Notes: generated from the letters alone by a model not told the origin. DNA of 64,000 bases from Oceanithermus profundus DSM 14977 (GCF_000183745.1 NC_014761.1:1488001-1552000); one strand, 5' to 3'; positions 29,169 through 37,985 are shown, numbered from the stretch's first letter. Made by a program: numbers and translations.

Positions 29169-30197
29169 CTAGGACGTGCCCAGGCGGCTGATGCGCTCGA
29201 TCTCGGCGGCAGCGCTCACCCGCCACCAGTCCGAAGGGGTGCGCGAGCGCAGGCCCCGGTCGCCCAGGTAGGCGCCGAGCCAGGCTCCGGCGAGCGCCCC
29301 CATGGTGTCGGTGTCGCCCCCCGCGTTCACCAGGGTGAGGTAGGTCGCCTCGGGGTCTTCGGGATGGCTGAGGAAGACGGCGGCGGCGCTGGGGAACGAC
29401 TCGAGCACGAAGGCGCCGGTCCGGAAGTGCTCGAACGCCTCCTGCGGCCGCCCCAGGAAACCCTCCACCTCCTGCAGGAGCCCCGCCAGCGTCACGCTCC
29501 GGCGCTTGCGGTGCCGGCTCGCCAGCGGACGCTCCAACCCTTCCACCGCCGCCGCCAGCCAAGCCAGCACCTCCGCGTCCGCCGGACCCCCGCGCGCCAG
29601 CCAGCCGACCCAGAGCGCATGGACGATCGAGCTGGCCACGGCGCTGGGGTCGCGGTGCGTCACCAGGGCCTGCAGGAAGGCCGCCCGGCGGATCGCGTCC
29701 GGGGACTCGCAGAACAACCCCGCCGGGGCGGCGCGCATGGCCGCTCCGTTTCCCGCGGACGCGCTCCCGGCCAGCCACCAAGCCGCGCCGCGGCCCAGCC
29801 GCTCCAGGGCCTGACGGGTGGCCCATCCCGCCGCCACCAGCTCCGGCTCCGCATCCAGGAAACGCCGCACCAGGTCCTCGGGGTCGAGGGTGCCGCGCTC
29901 GAGCAAGCTCGTCGCGACCGCCAGGGTGAGCTGCGTATCGTCGGTAACCGTGCCCGCGGGGCGTCCGTTGTGCGGCCGCAAACGGCGCACCGGGCCCGCG
30001 GCCCCGTCGGCGCCCGGACGCCCCTCGACCGGGGCGCCCAAAGCGTCGCCGATGGCGACGCCGAACAGCGTCCCGCGCACCCGGCCCACCGTCAGCGGCC
30101 GGGGATCAAACGGCCAGGTGAGCGGTCGCTCGAAGGCTTCCAGGTTCCAACCCTCCGCCTCGAGCGCCCGGCGCACCTGCGGCCAGGCGGTTTCCAC
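29169..30197 (-). CDS. ADP-ribosylglycohydrolase (DraG/ARH family)
   Basis: 342 residues. Metal and substrate motifs of the family: GDALGAPVEGR, GTVTDDTQLTLAVA, NGAAMRAAP and NAGGDTDTMGALAGAWLGA. It removes ADP-ribose from proteins or nucleic acids, or acts on related adducts. The GTG start at 30197 follows a TAAAAT box by 7 nt; the box also contains the glnS stop codon. No nearby ADP-ribosyltransferase gene is visible. Confidence 0.88.
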   Translation of the reverse strand: METAWPQVRRALEAEGWNLEAFERPLTWPFDPRPLTVGRVRGTLFGVAIGDALGAPVEGRPGADGAAGPVRRLRPHNGRPAGTVTDDTQLTLAVATSLLERGTLDPEDLVRRFLDAEPELVAAGWATRQALERLGRGAAWWLAGSASAGNGAAMRAAPAGLFCESPDAIRRAAFLQALVTHRDPSAVASSIVHALWVGWLARGGPADAEVLAWLAAAVEGLERPLASRHRKRRSVTLAGLLQEVEGFLGRPQEAFEHFRTGAFVLESFPSAAAVFLSHPEDPEATYLTLVNAGGDTDTMGALAGAWLGAYLGDRGLRSRTPSDWWRVSAAAEIERISRLGTS

Positions 30198-30204
30198 GTC
30201 CCCA

Positions 30205-30210
30205 ATTTTA
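30205..30210 (-). promoter_or_regulatory. -10 box of the ADP-ribosylglycohydrolase gene
   Basis: TAAAAT on the minus strand, 7 nt from GTG 30197. Its first three bases are the TAA stop of glnS. Confidence 0.55.
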
Positions 30211-32520
30211 CGCGGAGCCGCGGTCCAATTGTTGGCTGAGCACGCTTTGGACCTGCTTCGGGTCGGCCCGCCCTTCGCTCGCGCGCATCACCCGGCCGAC
30301 GAAGAAGCCCATCAGTCCGCGCTTGCCCGCGCGGTAGGCTGCCACCTCGTCCGGGTGGGCCGCCAGCACCTCGTGCACCAGCTCCGCGAGCGCCTCCGCG
30401 GACAGCCGGTCCGCGGCCCGCGCCCGCGCCCGCTCGAGCGGGTCGCCCCCGCGCGCGAGCGCCTCCTCGAGGGCCTGCTTGGCCACGCTGCGGTCGAAGG
30501 CGCCCTTCTCCAGCTCGGCCAGCAGCGCCATCAGCGCCTGCGGCTCGACCCCCGCCTCGCCGGCCCGGATGGCCTTGCCCAGCACGTGCACCACCCAGGG
30601 CGCGGCCAGCGCCGGGGGGCCGTAGGCCGAGCAGTCCTCCAGGTAGGTGCGCAGCCGCTCGTCCCGCGCGATCTGCAGCGCCTCGGCCTCGCCCACGCCC
30701 AGGTGCCGGCAGCGCTCGTAGACCTCGCGCGCCTCGGGCGCGAGCGCCGCCACCTTGTCCTCGGGTTCGGCCTTCTTTTCGGGCCTGGGCTCGGGCCTGG
30801 CCTCCTGCTTTTGCGCACCTGCCTTCTTCCAGGTGTCCTTGAGGGTGATGATGCGGTTGAAGACCGGCTTCTCCCCGCGGCCCCGCTCCGGGTCGCGCCA
30901 GAAGTAGCCCAGCCGCTCGAACTGGTAGCGGGTATCGGGGTCGTCGGTGGCCACGCTCGGCTCCACGTAGCCCTGCAAGACCTTGAGCGAGTCGGGGTTG
31001 TAGTGGTCGAGGAAGCTGCCCTCGCCGGCGTCGGGGAAGGGCACCTTGAAGAGCCGGTCGTAGAGGCGGAACTCGGCCGCCAGCGCTTCGGCCGCCGCCA
31101 CCCAGTGGACCGCCCCCTTCACCTTAACGCCCTCGGGGTTCTTGCCCAGGGTGTCCGGCAGGTAGACCCCGCGCAGCGCCACCACCTCGCCGGCGTCGTT
31201 CGTGACCGCCTCGTCGATGCGCACCACGTAGGCGTGGCGTAGGCGGGTGTGACCGCCGACGACGAGCCGCTTCCAGCCCTTGGGGGGCTCGAGCGCGAAG
31301 TCGGAACGCTCCACCCACAGCTCGCGCCCGAAGGGCACCTTGCGGCTGCCCGGCCTGCCCACGTCGGGCGGGAAGTAGGGGGCTTCCAGCTCCTCCAGCT
31401 TGCCTTCGGGGTAGTTGGTGAGCACCAGCTTGAGCGGTTCGGTCACCGCCATCACCCGCGGGGCGATGGGGTTGAGGTCGTCGCGGATGGCCCACTCCAG
31501 TAAGGCGATGTCCACGGTGCGGTCGGTGCGGCTGATGCCCACCTTGCGGGCGAAGGCGATGAGCGCCTGGGGCCGCACCCCGCGCCGGCGCAGGCCCGCC
31601 AGCGTGGGCAGGCGCGGGTCGTCCCAGCCGTCCACCAGGCCGCGCTCGACCAGCTGGATCAGCTTGCGCTTGCTGACCACGGTGTACTCGAGGCTGCGGC
31701 GGCCGAACTCGATCTGCTTCGGCCGCGGCCACTCGGGCAGGCCGCACTTGCCGGCCAGGTTCTCCACCAGCCAGTCGTAGACCGCCCGGTTGTCGATGAA
31801 CTCCGAGGAGCACAGCGAGTGGGTGACGCCCTCGATGTAGTCGGAAAGCGGGTGGGCGAAGTCGTACATCGGGTAGACCTTCCAACGGTCACCCGTGCGG
31901 TAGTGCTCGGCCTTGAGGATGCGGTAGAGGATGGGGTCACGCAGCTTCATGTTGGGCGCGCTCATGTCGATCTTGGCCCGGAGCACGTGCGCCCCCTCCT
32001 CGAACTCCCCCGCCGCCATGCGGCGGAACAAATCGAGGTTTTCTTCCACCGAGCGCTCGCGGTAGGGGCTGGGCCGGCCCGGCTTTTCCACCGTTCCCCG
32101 GTACTCGCGGATCTCCTCTTCGCTCAGCGAGTCGACGTAGGCCTTGCCCTCCTTGATGAGCTGCTCGGCCAGCTCGTAGAGGCGGTCGAAGTAGTCGGAG
32201 GCGAAGTAGAAGTGCTCGCCCCAGTCCCACCCCAGCCAGGCCATGTCGCGCTTGATGGCCTCGACGTAGCGCATCTCCTCGGTGAGCGGGTTGGTGTCGT
32301 CCATGCGCAGGTGGCAGCGCCCCCGGTAGTCGCGGGCGATGCCGCAGTCAATGAAGCTGGCGATGGCGTGGCCGATGTGAGGAAAACCGTTGGGCTCGGG
32401 GGGAAAGCGGGTGACGATCTCGTCGTACTTCCCCGAGCGCAGGTCTTCGTCGATGATCTCGGTGATGAAGTTGGGGGGCACCAGACGCCCAGCGTCCGGG
32501 GGGATGCGCGAAGCCGGCAT
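30208..32520 (-). CDS. glnS: Glutaminyl-tRNA synthetase with C-terminal YqeY/GatB-like domain
   Basis: 770 residues, about 200 longer than standard GlnRS. The catalytic core has RFPPEPNGFPHIGHA (HIGH region), TNPLTE and VVSKRKLIQL (KMSKS-like). After about residue 560 a charged Pro/Glu linker leads to a helical domain ending GKRGLMGFFVGRVMRASEGRADP region, as in YqeY and the GatB tail. A similar fusion is known from Deinococcus GlnRS, where the tail helps tRNA-Gln binding. A TAACAT box 6 nt before the ATG indicates a leaderless message. Confidence 0.95.
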   Translation of the reverse strand: MPASRIPPDAGRLVPPNFITEIIDEDLRSGKYDEIVTRFPPEPNGFPHIGHAIASFIDCGIARDYRGRCHLRMDDTNPLTEEMRYVEAIKRDMAWLGWDWGEHFYFASDYFDRLYELAEQLIKEGKAYVDSLSEEEIREYRGTVEKPGRPSPYRERSVEENLDLFRRMAAGEFEEGAHVLRAKIDMSAPNMKLRDPILYRILKAEHYRTGDRWKVYPMYDFAHPLSDYIEGVTHSLCSSEFIDNRAVYDWLVENLAGKCGLPEWPRPKQIEFGRRSLEYTVVSKRKLIQLVERGLVDGWDDPRLPTLAGLRRRGVRPQALIAFARKVGISRTDRTVDIALLEWAIRDDLNPIAPRVMAVTEPLKLVLTNYPEGKLEELEAPYFPPDVGRPGSRKVPFGRELWVERSDFALEPPKGWKRLVVGGHTRLRHAYVVRIDEAVTNDAGEVVALRGVYLPDTLGKNPEGVKVKGAVHWVAAAEALAAEFRLYDRLFKVPFPDAGEGSFLDHYNPDSLKVLQGYVEPSVATDDPDTRYQFERLGYFWRDPERGRGEKPVFNRIITLKDTWKKAGAQKQEARPEPRPEKKAEPEDKVAALAPEAREVYERCRHLGVGEAEALQIARDERLRTYLEDCSAYGPPALAAPWVVHVLGKAIRAGEAGVEPQALMALLAELEKGAFDRSVAKQALEEALARGGDPLERARARAADRLSAEALAELVHEVLAAHPDEVAAYRAGKRGLMGFFVGRVMRASEGRADPKQVQSVLSQQLDRGSA

Positions 32521-32526
32521 GCGCTT

Positions 32527-32532
32527 ATGTTA
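32527..32532 (-). promoter_or_regulatory. -10 box of glnS, leaderless
   Basis: TAACAT on the minus strand, 6 nt from ATG 32520. Confidence 0.55.
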
Positions 32533-32675
32533 ACGGCTGCGGGGCACGGGCGCAGGTGGAGGGGGTGGAGCAGGCGACGCAGTACGTGGCGACGAGGAAG
32601 CTCGTGGCCTGTAGCCCGTAGCCTGTGGCGGGCCCGTCAGCGGCAACCGAATCTCGGCTTCCCGCCCGGCATGGA

Positions 32676-32718
32676 CCCCGGATCAAGTCCGGGGCAGGCC
32701 CTGAATCTAGTTCAGGGC
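32676..32718. repeat. Paired palindromes of the CCCGGATCAAGTCCGGG type
   Basis: CCCCGGA-TCAAG-TCCGGGG (32676-32694) is followed by GCCCTGAA-TCTAG-TTCAGGGC (32698-32718). The first is nearly the same as the palindrome near 19442-19462. Both stems are intact although the sequences differ. Confidence 0.65.
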
Positions 32719-32777
32719 GGGCTCCCGGGTCTCATTCGCTAACAGCTCGCTCGCCGGGGGATACAGGAAAGGCAGGA

Positions 32778-33087
32778 TGTAGGGGGTGGGATGTGGGAGG
32801 TGGAGTTCATTTTTCAGAAGCACACGAAGGGGCTTGGACACAACACATCAGAACACGAAGTTGAGTCTTCCTACCACCTACCCCCTACACCCCACACCCC
32901 ACATCCCGGCGAAGCCGACCCATCGGGCCCATGCCGCGCCCGAACGCCACGATTTGGTCGCCGCGAAAACAAAACGCCCTCCCCCTTGGGGAGGGCCGGG
33001 GAGGGGGTTGTGGGTGTTATGAAGCCGAACGTTCACCATCCGAACCATGACCCGCCCACATCCCACCCCCTACACCCCACATCCGGC
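32778..33087. repeat. Scattered G- or C-rich TACACCCCACA strings in both orientations
   Basis: A G-rich string (GTAGGGGGTGGGATGTGGGA, from 32778) is mirrored by C-rich strings at about 32874-32909 and 33057-33087 (CCACCCCCTACACCCCACAT). They could form long-range stems. Confidence 0.5.
32976..32996. repeat. CTCCC/GGGAG palindrome, REP-like
   Basis: GCCCTCCCC-CTTG-GGGAGGGC type stem followed by CGGGGAGGGGG. Confidence 0.6.
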
Positions 33088-33127
33088 ATTCCAGCAAACA
33101 ACCCCCCTCTGGCGGCTACGCCGCCAT

Positions 33128-33143
33128 CTCCCCCAAGGGGGAG
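33128..33143. repeat. CTCCC/GGGAG palindrome, REP-like
   Basis: CTCCCCC-AA-GGGGGAG, preceded directly by a second hairpin (TGGCGGC/GCCGCCA, 33110-33126). Confidence 0.6.
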
Positions 33144-33200
33144 GCTTTAAAGTCGGCCGTCAAACAAACCGCAGCGTTCACCATGCTTTAAGCTCTGGAT

Positions 33201-33218
33201 CCCCCGCTTTCGCGGGGG
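33201..33218. repeat. Short palindrome CCCCCGC-TTTC-GCGGGGG
   Basis: A 7-bp stem flanked by CTGGAT and AGGTCCAG, a form close to dispersed repeats seen in many GC-rich genomes. Confidence 0.55.
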
Positions 33219-33288
33219 CAGGTCCAGCTCGCGCAGGCCAAGGGCCTGCTTGGCTGGAATGACGAATTACTCGCTGCGAAATAAACCT

Positions 33289-33306
33289 CCCTCCCCTGGG
33301 GGAGGG
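33289..33306. repeat. CTCCC/GGGAG palindrome, REP-like
   Basis: CCCTCCCC / GGGGAGGG stem followed by TCAGGGTGGGGTGA. Confidence 0.6.
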
Positions 33307-33386
33307 TCAGGGTGGGGTGATGCAAGAGTCGAAGATTGGCCTTCCGCCCCGCGGCAAGTCTACGTCCCGTACCCAAATAAACCGCA

Positions 33387-33409
33387 TGGGGGCGGCCACG
33401 CCGCCCCCA
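33387..33409 (-). terminator. nrdJ terminator
   Basis: A 9-bp stem (TGGGGGCGG / CCGCCCCCA) with a 5-nt loop, 21 nt past the nrdJ stop; a T-rich stretch follows on the minus strand. Confidence 0.6.
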
Positions 33410-33430
33410 AAGGCGCGAATGGAACCCGAT

Positions 33431-36316
33431 CTAGCCGCACTTCGAATAGCCGCAGACCTCGCAGGTCAGGCAGCCGTCCTCCACCTTCAGCGGCGCGCCG
33501 CACTCGGGGCAGGCGTTCGCGCTGTTGCCCGGGCCCGTGGGCACCTGCACCTTGGGCGGCTCCTGGGCCACCGGCGCCGCCTCCGCGTCCGCCTCGGCGC
33601 CCTCCGGGAAATGGGGGATGGACTCGAGCGCCACCGCGATCAGGTCGGCCTTGCTGGCCACGAAGCGCTTGTGGTAGTTGCCGTAGAGCCCGCCGTTGAT
33701 GCCGCGCAGGGTCTTGACGATGGCCTCGGGCGGCACCCCGTACTGGAGCGCGATGCTGACCACGCGGCCCAGCGCCTCGCTGTCGGCGTTGGCCTCATCG
33801 CCCGCCTTCCCCGAGGTGATGATGACCTCGATGGGGTGCCCCCCGGCCATGTTGACGGTGACCAGGTAGGAGTGGCGCGACCCCTCCGAACTGGTGAGCT
33901 TGACCATGTCGGTGAAGCCGAAGAGGCGGGCGGGGCGTTCGTGCACCGGCTTGCCGGGGCGCGCCGCGGGGGCCTCGGCCGCGGGTTCCGAGGGGTCGGG
34001 GGCGGCCGCCGGCGCGGCGTCGTCCTCCGTTTCCTCCTCCTTCGTCACCGAAAGCACCTGGTAGTCGCGGCTGCCGTCACGGTAAACGGTGACCCCCTTG
34101 CAACCGGTGCGGTAGGCCTCGGTGTAGGCCGCTTCCACGTCCTCGACGCTCGCCTCGTGGGGCAGGTTGATCGTCTTGGAAAGCGAGTTGCCCACGTAAC
34201 CCTCGGCATCGAAGGCGCGCTGGACCACGCCCTGCATGCGCACGTGGTCGAGCGGGCTGACGTCGTGGGCGCACTTGAAGACGGCGCGGATGGACTCGGG
34301 CACGACCTCGAGCCCCTGCACCGAGCCGTGGTTCTCCTGGATGGCGGCGATGAGCTTGTCCCAGTCCCAGGTGCCGTCCTTCTCCCAGTCGGGGTGGGGC
34401 GGGTGCTGCTCCATCAGCTCCTGGAAGAGCGGGTGCACCAGCGGCTTGTACTCGCCGCCGATGCGGCGCCAGACGAAGGGGCTGAAGACCGGCTCGATGC
34501 CGCTGGAGACGCCCATGAGCATGCTCGTCGTGCCCGTGGGGGCCACGGTGAGCACGGCCAGGTTGCGCCGCGGCTTGATGCCCATGCGGCCAAAGTATTC
34601 GGCCTCTTCCTCGTAGAGCGGGAAGACGCCGCGCTCGGCGCCCAGCGCCTCCGAGGCCGCCAGGGCCTCCTCGCGCATCACCGACATGATCTTCCACACC
34701 GCCTCGCGCGCGGCTTCGGAGTCGTAGGGCAGGCCCATCTTGATGAGCGCGTCGGCCAACCCCATCACCCCGAGCCCCAGGCGGCGGAGCTGCTGGCTGG
34801 CCTCGCGGTTGTCCTCGAGGGCAAAGACGTTGACGTCGAGCACGTTGTCGAGAAAGCGCACCGCCGTGCGCACGTCGCGCCGGAAGGCCTCGTAGTCGAA
34901 GGCGCCGTCTTCGACGTAGGCCGCCAGGTTGAGCGCGCCCAGGTCGCAGGGCTCGCCCACGGTGAGCGGGATCTCGCCGCAGGGGTTGGTGGCGCGGATC
35001 TGCCACCGCTCGCCCAACCCCTTGAGGGCCGACTTCTCGTTGACGCGGTCGATGAAGATGAGCCCCGGCTCCCCGGTGGCCCAGGCGTGCCAGGCCACCT
35101 CGTGCCAGATCCAGCGCGCGGGCACGCCGCCCTCGTAGACCGGGACCGGCCGGGCGCCGTCCTCGGCCACGCCCAGCTCGGGCCACTCGCCGGTGTAGGC
35201 CCCCTCGACGGGCTGCAGGTAGTACTTGCCCGGGACCGGGCGCAGGCGCACCGGCCAGAGCTCGTCCTTTTCCAACGCCTCCACGAAGGCGTCGGTGGCC
35301 AGGATCGAGATGTTGAAGGTGGAGATGTCGCCCTCGGCCGCCTCGCGGTCGAGGTCCTTGGCGGTGAGAAAGTCGAGCACGTCAGGGTGGGCCACGTCGA
35401 TCGTGGCCATGCCCGCGCCGCGCCGGGTGCCGCCCTGCCGCACCACGCGCAGGACGGGGGCGTAGACGTAGCGCAGCGTGGCCACCGGACCGGCGTCGGG
35501 GCCGCCGCGGTTGGCCCACTCGAGGAAGTTGTCGTAGATCTCGAGCAGGTAGCTGACCGGCCCGCTGGCGGTGCCGCCCGAGCTCTTGACCTCGGCCCCT
35601 TCGTGCCGCAGCTGACTGAAGTCCACCCGCGGCTCCTCGCCCGCGAGCGCCAGCCGCGCCGCTTCGGCCGCGGCGTCCATGATGCCGCCCATGTCGTCGC
35701 GGACCACGATGACGTCGTCGGGCCGCACGGGCACGGTCAGCACGCCGTGGCGGCGCGCCAAGGCGGTGAGCTCGGGCCCCAGGTCGCCGTAGATGACCCG
35801 CGTCCAGTTGCGCACCGGATGGGGCACCTTGTCGCCGTCGGGGTTGTTGGAAGGCCGCATCAAGCCGCGGATGAAGTCCTCGACGTCGCGGTGGGCGGCG
35901 TCCATGTAGGCGATGCCGCGCACCACCCCCACGGGCCTTTCCCGGTACACGTAGGGGTCCAGGTTCACGCCGTTTCCGCCGCCCACCTTGGTTACCAGGG
36001 CCAGCTTCTTGGCGACCTCCATGATGCCCTCGAAGCTCGCGGGCGGGTGCGCCGTCGCCCCCTGCACGAAGCAGTTGAGGACGTTGCCGTGCGCGGTGCC
36101 GGCGCCCGCGAGGACGCGGCCGCCCGGGCAGAAGCGCTTGGTGGCCATCAGCTCGTAGAAGGTGTCGGCCCAGCCGCTGCGGGTGGCCTCGTCCTCCGGC
36201 AGCGCCACCCAGTCGGCGACGCGGCGGAAGATGCCGAAGACGTCGCCGTCCCCGGGCTGCAAGTACTGGCGTTCGGCAATGGCTTTGGCGTGCTCGTCAA
36301 AGATGGATGTGTTCAT
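33431..36316 (-). CDS. nrdJ: Class II (adenosylcobalamin-dependent) ribonucleotide reductase
   Basis: 961 residues. It makes deoxyribonucleotides using a B12-derived thiyl radical and works with or without oxygen. Active-site motifs: NCFVQ near the N-terminus, SGGTASGPVSY, TFNISI, ATNPCGEIPL and the PTGTTSMLMGVSSGIEP loop. The C-terminus has a TSCBD-like domain (GRVVSIALQYGVPPEAIVKTL) after a low-complexity Ala/Pro/Glu linker, and a zinc-ribbon-type tail CPECG...CEVCGYSKCG that carries the reducing cysteines. An inverted repeat 54-72 nt upstream may bind NrdR. Confidence 0.95.
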   Translation of the reverse strand: MNTSIFDEHAKAIAERQYLQPGDGDVFGIFRRVADWVALPEDEATRSGWADTFYELMATKRFCPGGRVLAGAGTAHGNVLNCFVQGATAHPPASFEGIMEVAKKLALVTKVGGGNGVNLDPYVYRERPVGVVRGIAYMDAAHRDVEDFIRGLMRPSNNPDGDKVPHPVRNWTRVIYGDLGPELTALARRHGVLTVPVRPDDVIVVRDDMGGIMDAAAEAARLALAGEEPRVDFSQLRHEGAEVKSSGGTASGPVSYLLEIYDNFLEWANRGGPDAGPVATLRYVYAPVLRVVRQGGTRRGAGMATIDVAHPDVLDFLTAKDLDREAAEGDISTFNISILATDAFVEALEKDELWPVRLRPVPGKYYLQPVEGAYTGEWPELGVAEDGARPVPVYEGGVPARWIWHEVAWHAWATGEPGLIFIDRVNEKSALKGLGERWQIRATNPCGEIPLTVGEPCDLGALNLAAYVEDGAFDYEAFRRDVRTAVRFLDNVLDVNVFALEDNREASQQLRRLGLGVMGLADALIKMGLPYDSEAAREAVWKIMSVMREEALAASEALGAERGVFPLYEEEAEYFGRMGIKPRRNLAVLTVAPTGTTSMLMGVSSGIEPVFSPFVWRRIGGEYKPLVHPLFQELMEQHPPHPDWEKDGTWDWDKLIAAIQENHGSVQGLEVVPESIRAVFKCAHDVSPLDHVRMQGVVQRAFDAEGYVGNSLSKTINLPHEASVEDVEAAYTEAYRTGCKGVTVYRDGSRDYQVLSVTKEEETEDDAAPAAAPDPSEPAAEAPAARPGKPVHERPARLFGFTDMVKLTSSEGSRHSYLVTVNMAGGHPIEVIITSGKAGDEANADSEALGRVVSIALQYGVPPEAIVKTLRGINGGLYGNYHKRFVASKADLIAVALESIPHFPEGAEADAEAAPVAQEPPKVQVPTGPGNSANACPECGAPLKVEDGCLTCEVCGYSKCG

Positions 36317-36369
36317 GCGTGCGAACCCCTCGTATGCAACAAAGAACGAAACGTTTTAACCCCGATTTA

Positions 36370-36388
36370 ACACAACATCTGGTTGTGT
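36370..36388 (-). promoter_or_regulatory. Candidate NrdR box upstream of nrdJ
   Basis: Perfect arms ACACAAC / GTTGTGT around ATCTG, 10-28 nt downstream of the TATATT -10 box. NrdR boxes are A/T-rich palindromes beginning ACAC and ending GTGT, in front of ribonucleotide reductase genes, so position and form agree. The nrdR gene is not in the window. Confidence 0.55.
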
Positions 36389-36397
36389 ACGCTGACC

Positions 36398-36403
36398 AAT
36401 ATA
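36398..36403 (-). promoter_or_regulatory. nrdJ -10 box
   Basis: TATATT on the minus strand, 82 nt before ATG 36316; no convincing -35 is seen. Confidence 0.45.
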
Positions 36404-36438
36404 CCACTCGTTGGGGGTGCGGGGGCGGTTCTGCGCAC

Positions 36439-37878
36439 CTATTGGAGCGGCGCCCAGACCTCCAGCGTCCACGGGGGCAGTTCCGCCCCGCGCAGACGGC
36501 CTCCGCGGCAGTCGAGCCGACCTTCGTGCAGCAGGCCCCGGAAACGGGCGTGCGGGGCCGGGCAGGGCAGGTCCAGCGTCCAGGTCCGGGCGTCGGCGTT
36601 GACCGTCACCCGGTACCGTCCCCGCGCGAAGGCCGCCCGGGCCCCCTCGGCCCACCAGGCCTCGAACCCGCCGCCGCGCAGGTCGTCGTGCTCCCCGCGC
36701 AACTTCAGGACGGCGCGGACCCGGTCGCGCACCTCGTGGTTCCAGCGCTCGGGGTGGCCCCAGGGGAAAGCCCGGCGGTTGTCGGGGTCGTGGACGCCCG
36801 GGAGGCCGATCTCGTCGCCGTAGTACAGGTTGGGCGCCCCCGGCAGGACGGCGAGGAGCTCGAGCGCCAGCGCCGCACGGCCGGCGTGGTCGCGCATCAT
36901 CGTGTACAGGCGGGGGGTGTCGTGGCTGGTCAGCAGGTTGAGCTGGGCCCGGACAACCGCCTCGGGGTACCGCCCCAGCACCTCGGCCACCCGCTCCACC
37001 CAAGCGGGGGCGTCCAGCGCGGGCACGGCCCCCAGGCCGCTGCGGGCCGCCAGGTCGCGGTCGAAGGCTTCGCCGCCGACGAAGCCCAGCACCGCCCGGC
37101 CCAAGGGGTAGTTCATCACCCCGTCGAAGGGGCCCGCAGGCGCCACCCAGTCGGGGGCCTCGTGCCAGATCTCGCCCACCAGGTAGGCCTCCGGGTTCGC
37201 CCCCTTGACCCGCTCGCGGAACGCCGACCAGAACTTCATGTCGGCGATCTCCTCGGGCACGTCGAGCCTCCAGCCGTCGGCGCCGAAGCGGATCCAGTAC
37301 TCGGCCACGTCGAGCAGGTAGTCCCGCACCGCGGGCGTTTCGGTGCGCAGCTTGGGCAGCTCGGGGTTGTCCCACCAGGCGGAGTAGTTGGGCCGGCCGC
37401 CGTAGGCGTGCAGGGGGAAGCCCTTCACGTGGTACCAGTCGCGGTAAGGGCTCGCGGGGCCGTTCTCGAGCAGGTGCTGGAACGCGAAGAACCCCCGCCC
37501 GGTGTGGTTGAAGACGCCGTCGAGGATCACCCGCAGACCGCGCGCGTGGGCCGCATCAAGCAGGTGCCGCAGCGCCGCGTCCCCGCCCAGGATGGGATCG
37601 ACGCGGAAGTAGTCGCTGGTGTGGTAGCGGTGGTTGGCGCTCGAGGCGAAGACGGGGTTGAGGTAGATCGCGTTCACCCCCAGCTCGACGAGGTAGTCGA
37701 GCTTCTCGGCCACGCCCCAGAGGTCGCCCCCCTTGAACCCGCGGACGGTGGGCGGGCCGTCCCAGGGCTCGTAGGCGTCCGCGGGCCGCGGATGCGCGGC
37801 CGGCCGGCCGGAGCGGTAAAAACGGTCCGGGAAGATCTGGTAGAAGGCGGCGTCGGTGACCCAGTCCGGTGGCTTCAT
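36439..37878 (-). CDS. GH13 alpha-amylase family glycosidase (neopullulanase-like)
   Basis: 479 residues from ATG 37878. GH13 barrel with the conserved regions DGVFNHTGRGF, GWRLDVPEE (nucleophile D206), LVGEIWHE (acid E236) and LLTSHDTPR (D320). There is no signal peptide, so it is cytoplasmic, and no N-terminal CBM34 domain. It hydrolyses alpha-glucans or maltodextrins; the exact specificity is unclear. A TAGCAT box 8 nt before the ATG suggests leaderless expression, and the earlier in-frame start overlaps it. Confidence 0.88.
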   Translation of the reverse strand: MKPPDWVTDAAFYQIFPDRFYRSGRPAAHPRPADAYEPWDGPPTVRGFKGGDLWGVAEKLDYLVELGVNAIYLNPVFASSANHRYHTSDYFRVDPILGGDAALRHLLDAAHARGLRVILDGVFNHTGRGFFAFQHLLENGPASPYRDWYHVKGFPLHAYGGRPNYSAWWDNPELPKLRTETPAVRDYLLDVAEYWIRFGADGWRLDVPEEIADMKFWSAFRERVKGANPEAYLVGEIWHEAPDWVAPAGPFDGVMNYPLGRAVLGFVGGEAFDRDLAARSGLGAVPALDAPAWVERVAEVLGRYPEAVVRAQLNLLTSHDTPRLYTMMRDHAGRAALALELLAVLPGAPNLYYGDEIGLPGVHDPDNRRAFPWGHPERWNHEVRDRVRAVLKLRGEHDDLRGGGFEAWWAEGARAAFARGRYRVTVNADARTWTLDLPCPAPHARFRGLLHEGRLDCRGGRLRGAELPPWTLEVWAPLQ

Positions 37879-37886
37879 CGTGCACC

Positions 37887-37892
37887 ATGCTA
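37887..37892 (-). promoter_or_regulatory. -10 box of the GH13 gene
   Basis: TAGCAT on the minus strand, 8 nt from ATG 37878. Confidence 0.5.
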
Positions 37893-37918
37893 CCCCCAAG
37901 CCACGGGTCGCTGCGCGG

Positions 37919-37944
37919 TTGCATAACCCCCGTTATCCATGCAA
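37919..37944. promoter_or_regulatory. Imperfect inverted repeat between GH13 gene and gmk
   Basis: TTGCATAAC ... GTTATCCATGCAA; the arms TTGCAT/ATGCAA and AAC/GTT pair with an extra ATCC on one side. It lies in the divergent promoter region and may be an operator. Confidence 0.3.
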
Positions 37945-37985
37945 TATTCAGGGGTACGCGCTTCCAGCGCGGCTAGGGGGAGACG

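Larger units (their letters stand above)
32521..33430. other. Gene-free island of short palindromic repeats
   Basis: About 900 bp between glnS and nrdJ with no convincing gene. At least three kinds of element are packed here: CCCCGGA/TCCGGGG-type palindromes, CTCCC/GGGAG palindromes, and C4-5TACACCCCACA strings. A heptad repeat lies at 32598-32632. Open frames are short and made of repeats. Confidence 0.7.

Noticed and set aside
32976-33306. CRISPR array
   Set aside because: The repeated units are palindromes of variable length at irregular spacing, with no uniform spacers and no cas genes nearby.
33317-36370. A 1017-codon open frame antisense to nrdJ
   Set aside because: It mirrors a fully conserved ribonucleotide reductase and arises from GC-rich codon use; its protein is a low-complexity His/Val/Gly/Ala mix with no domain.
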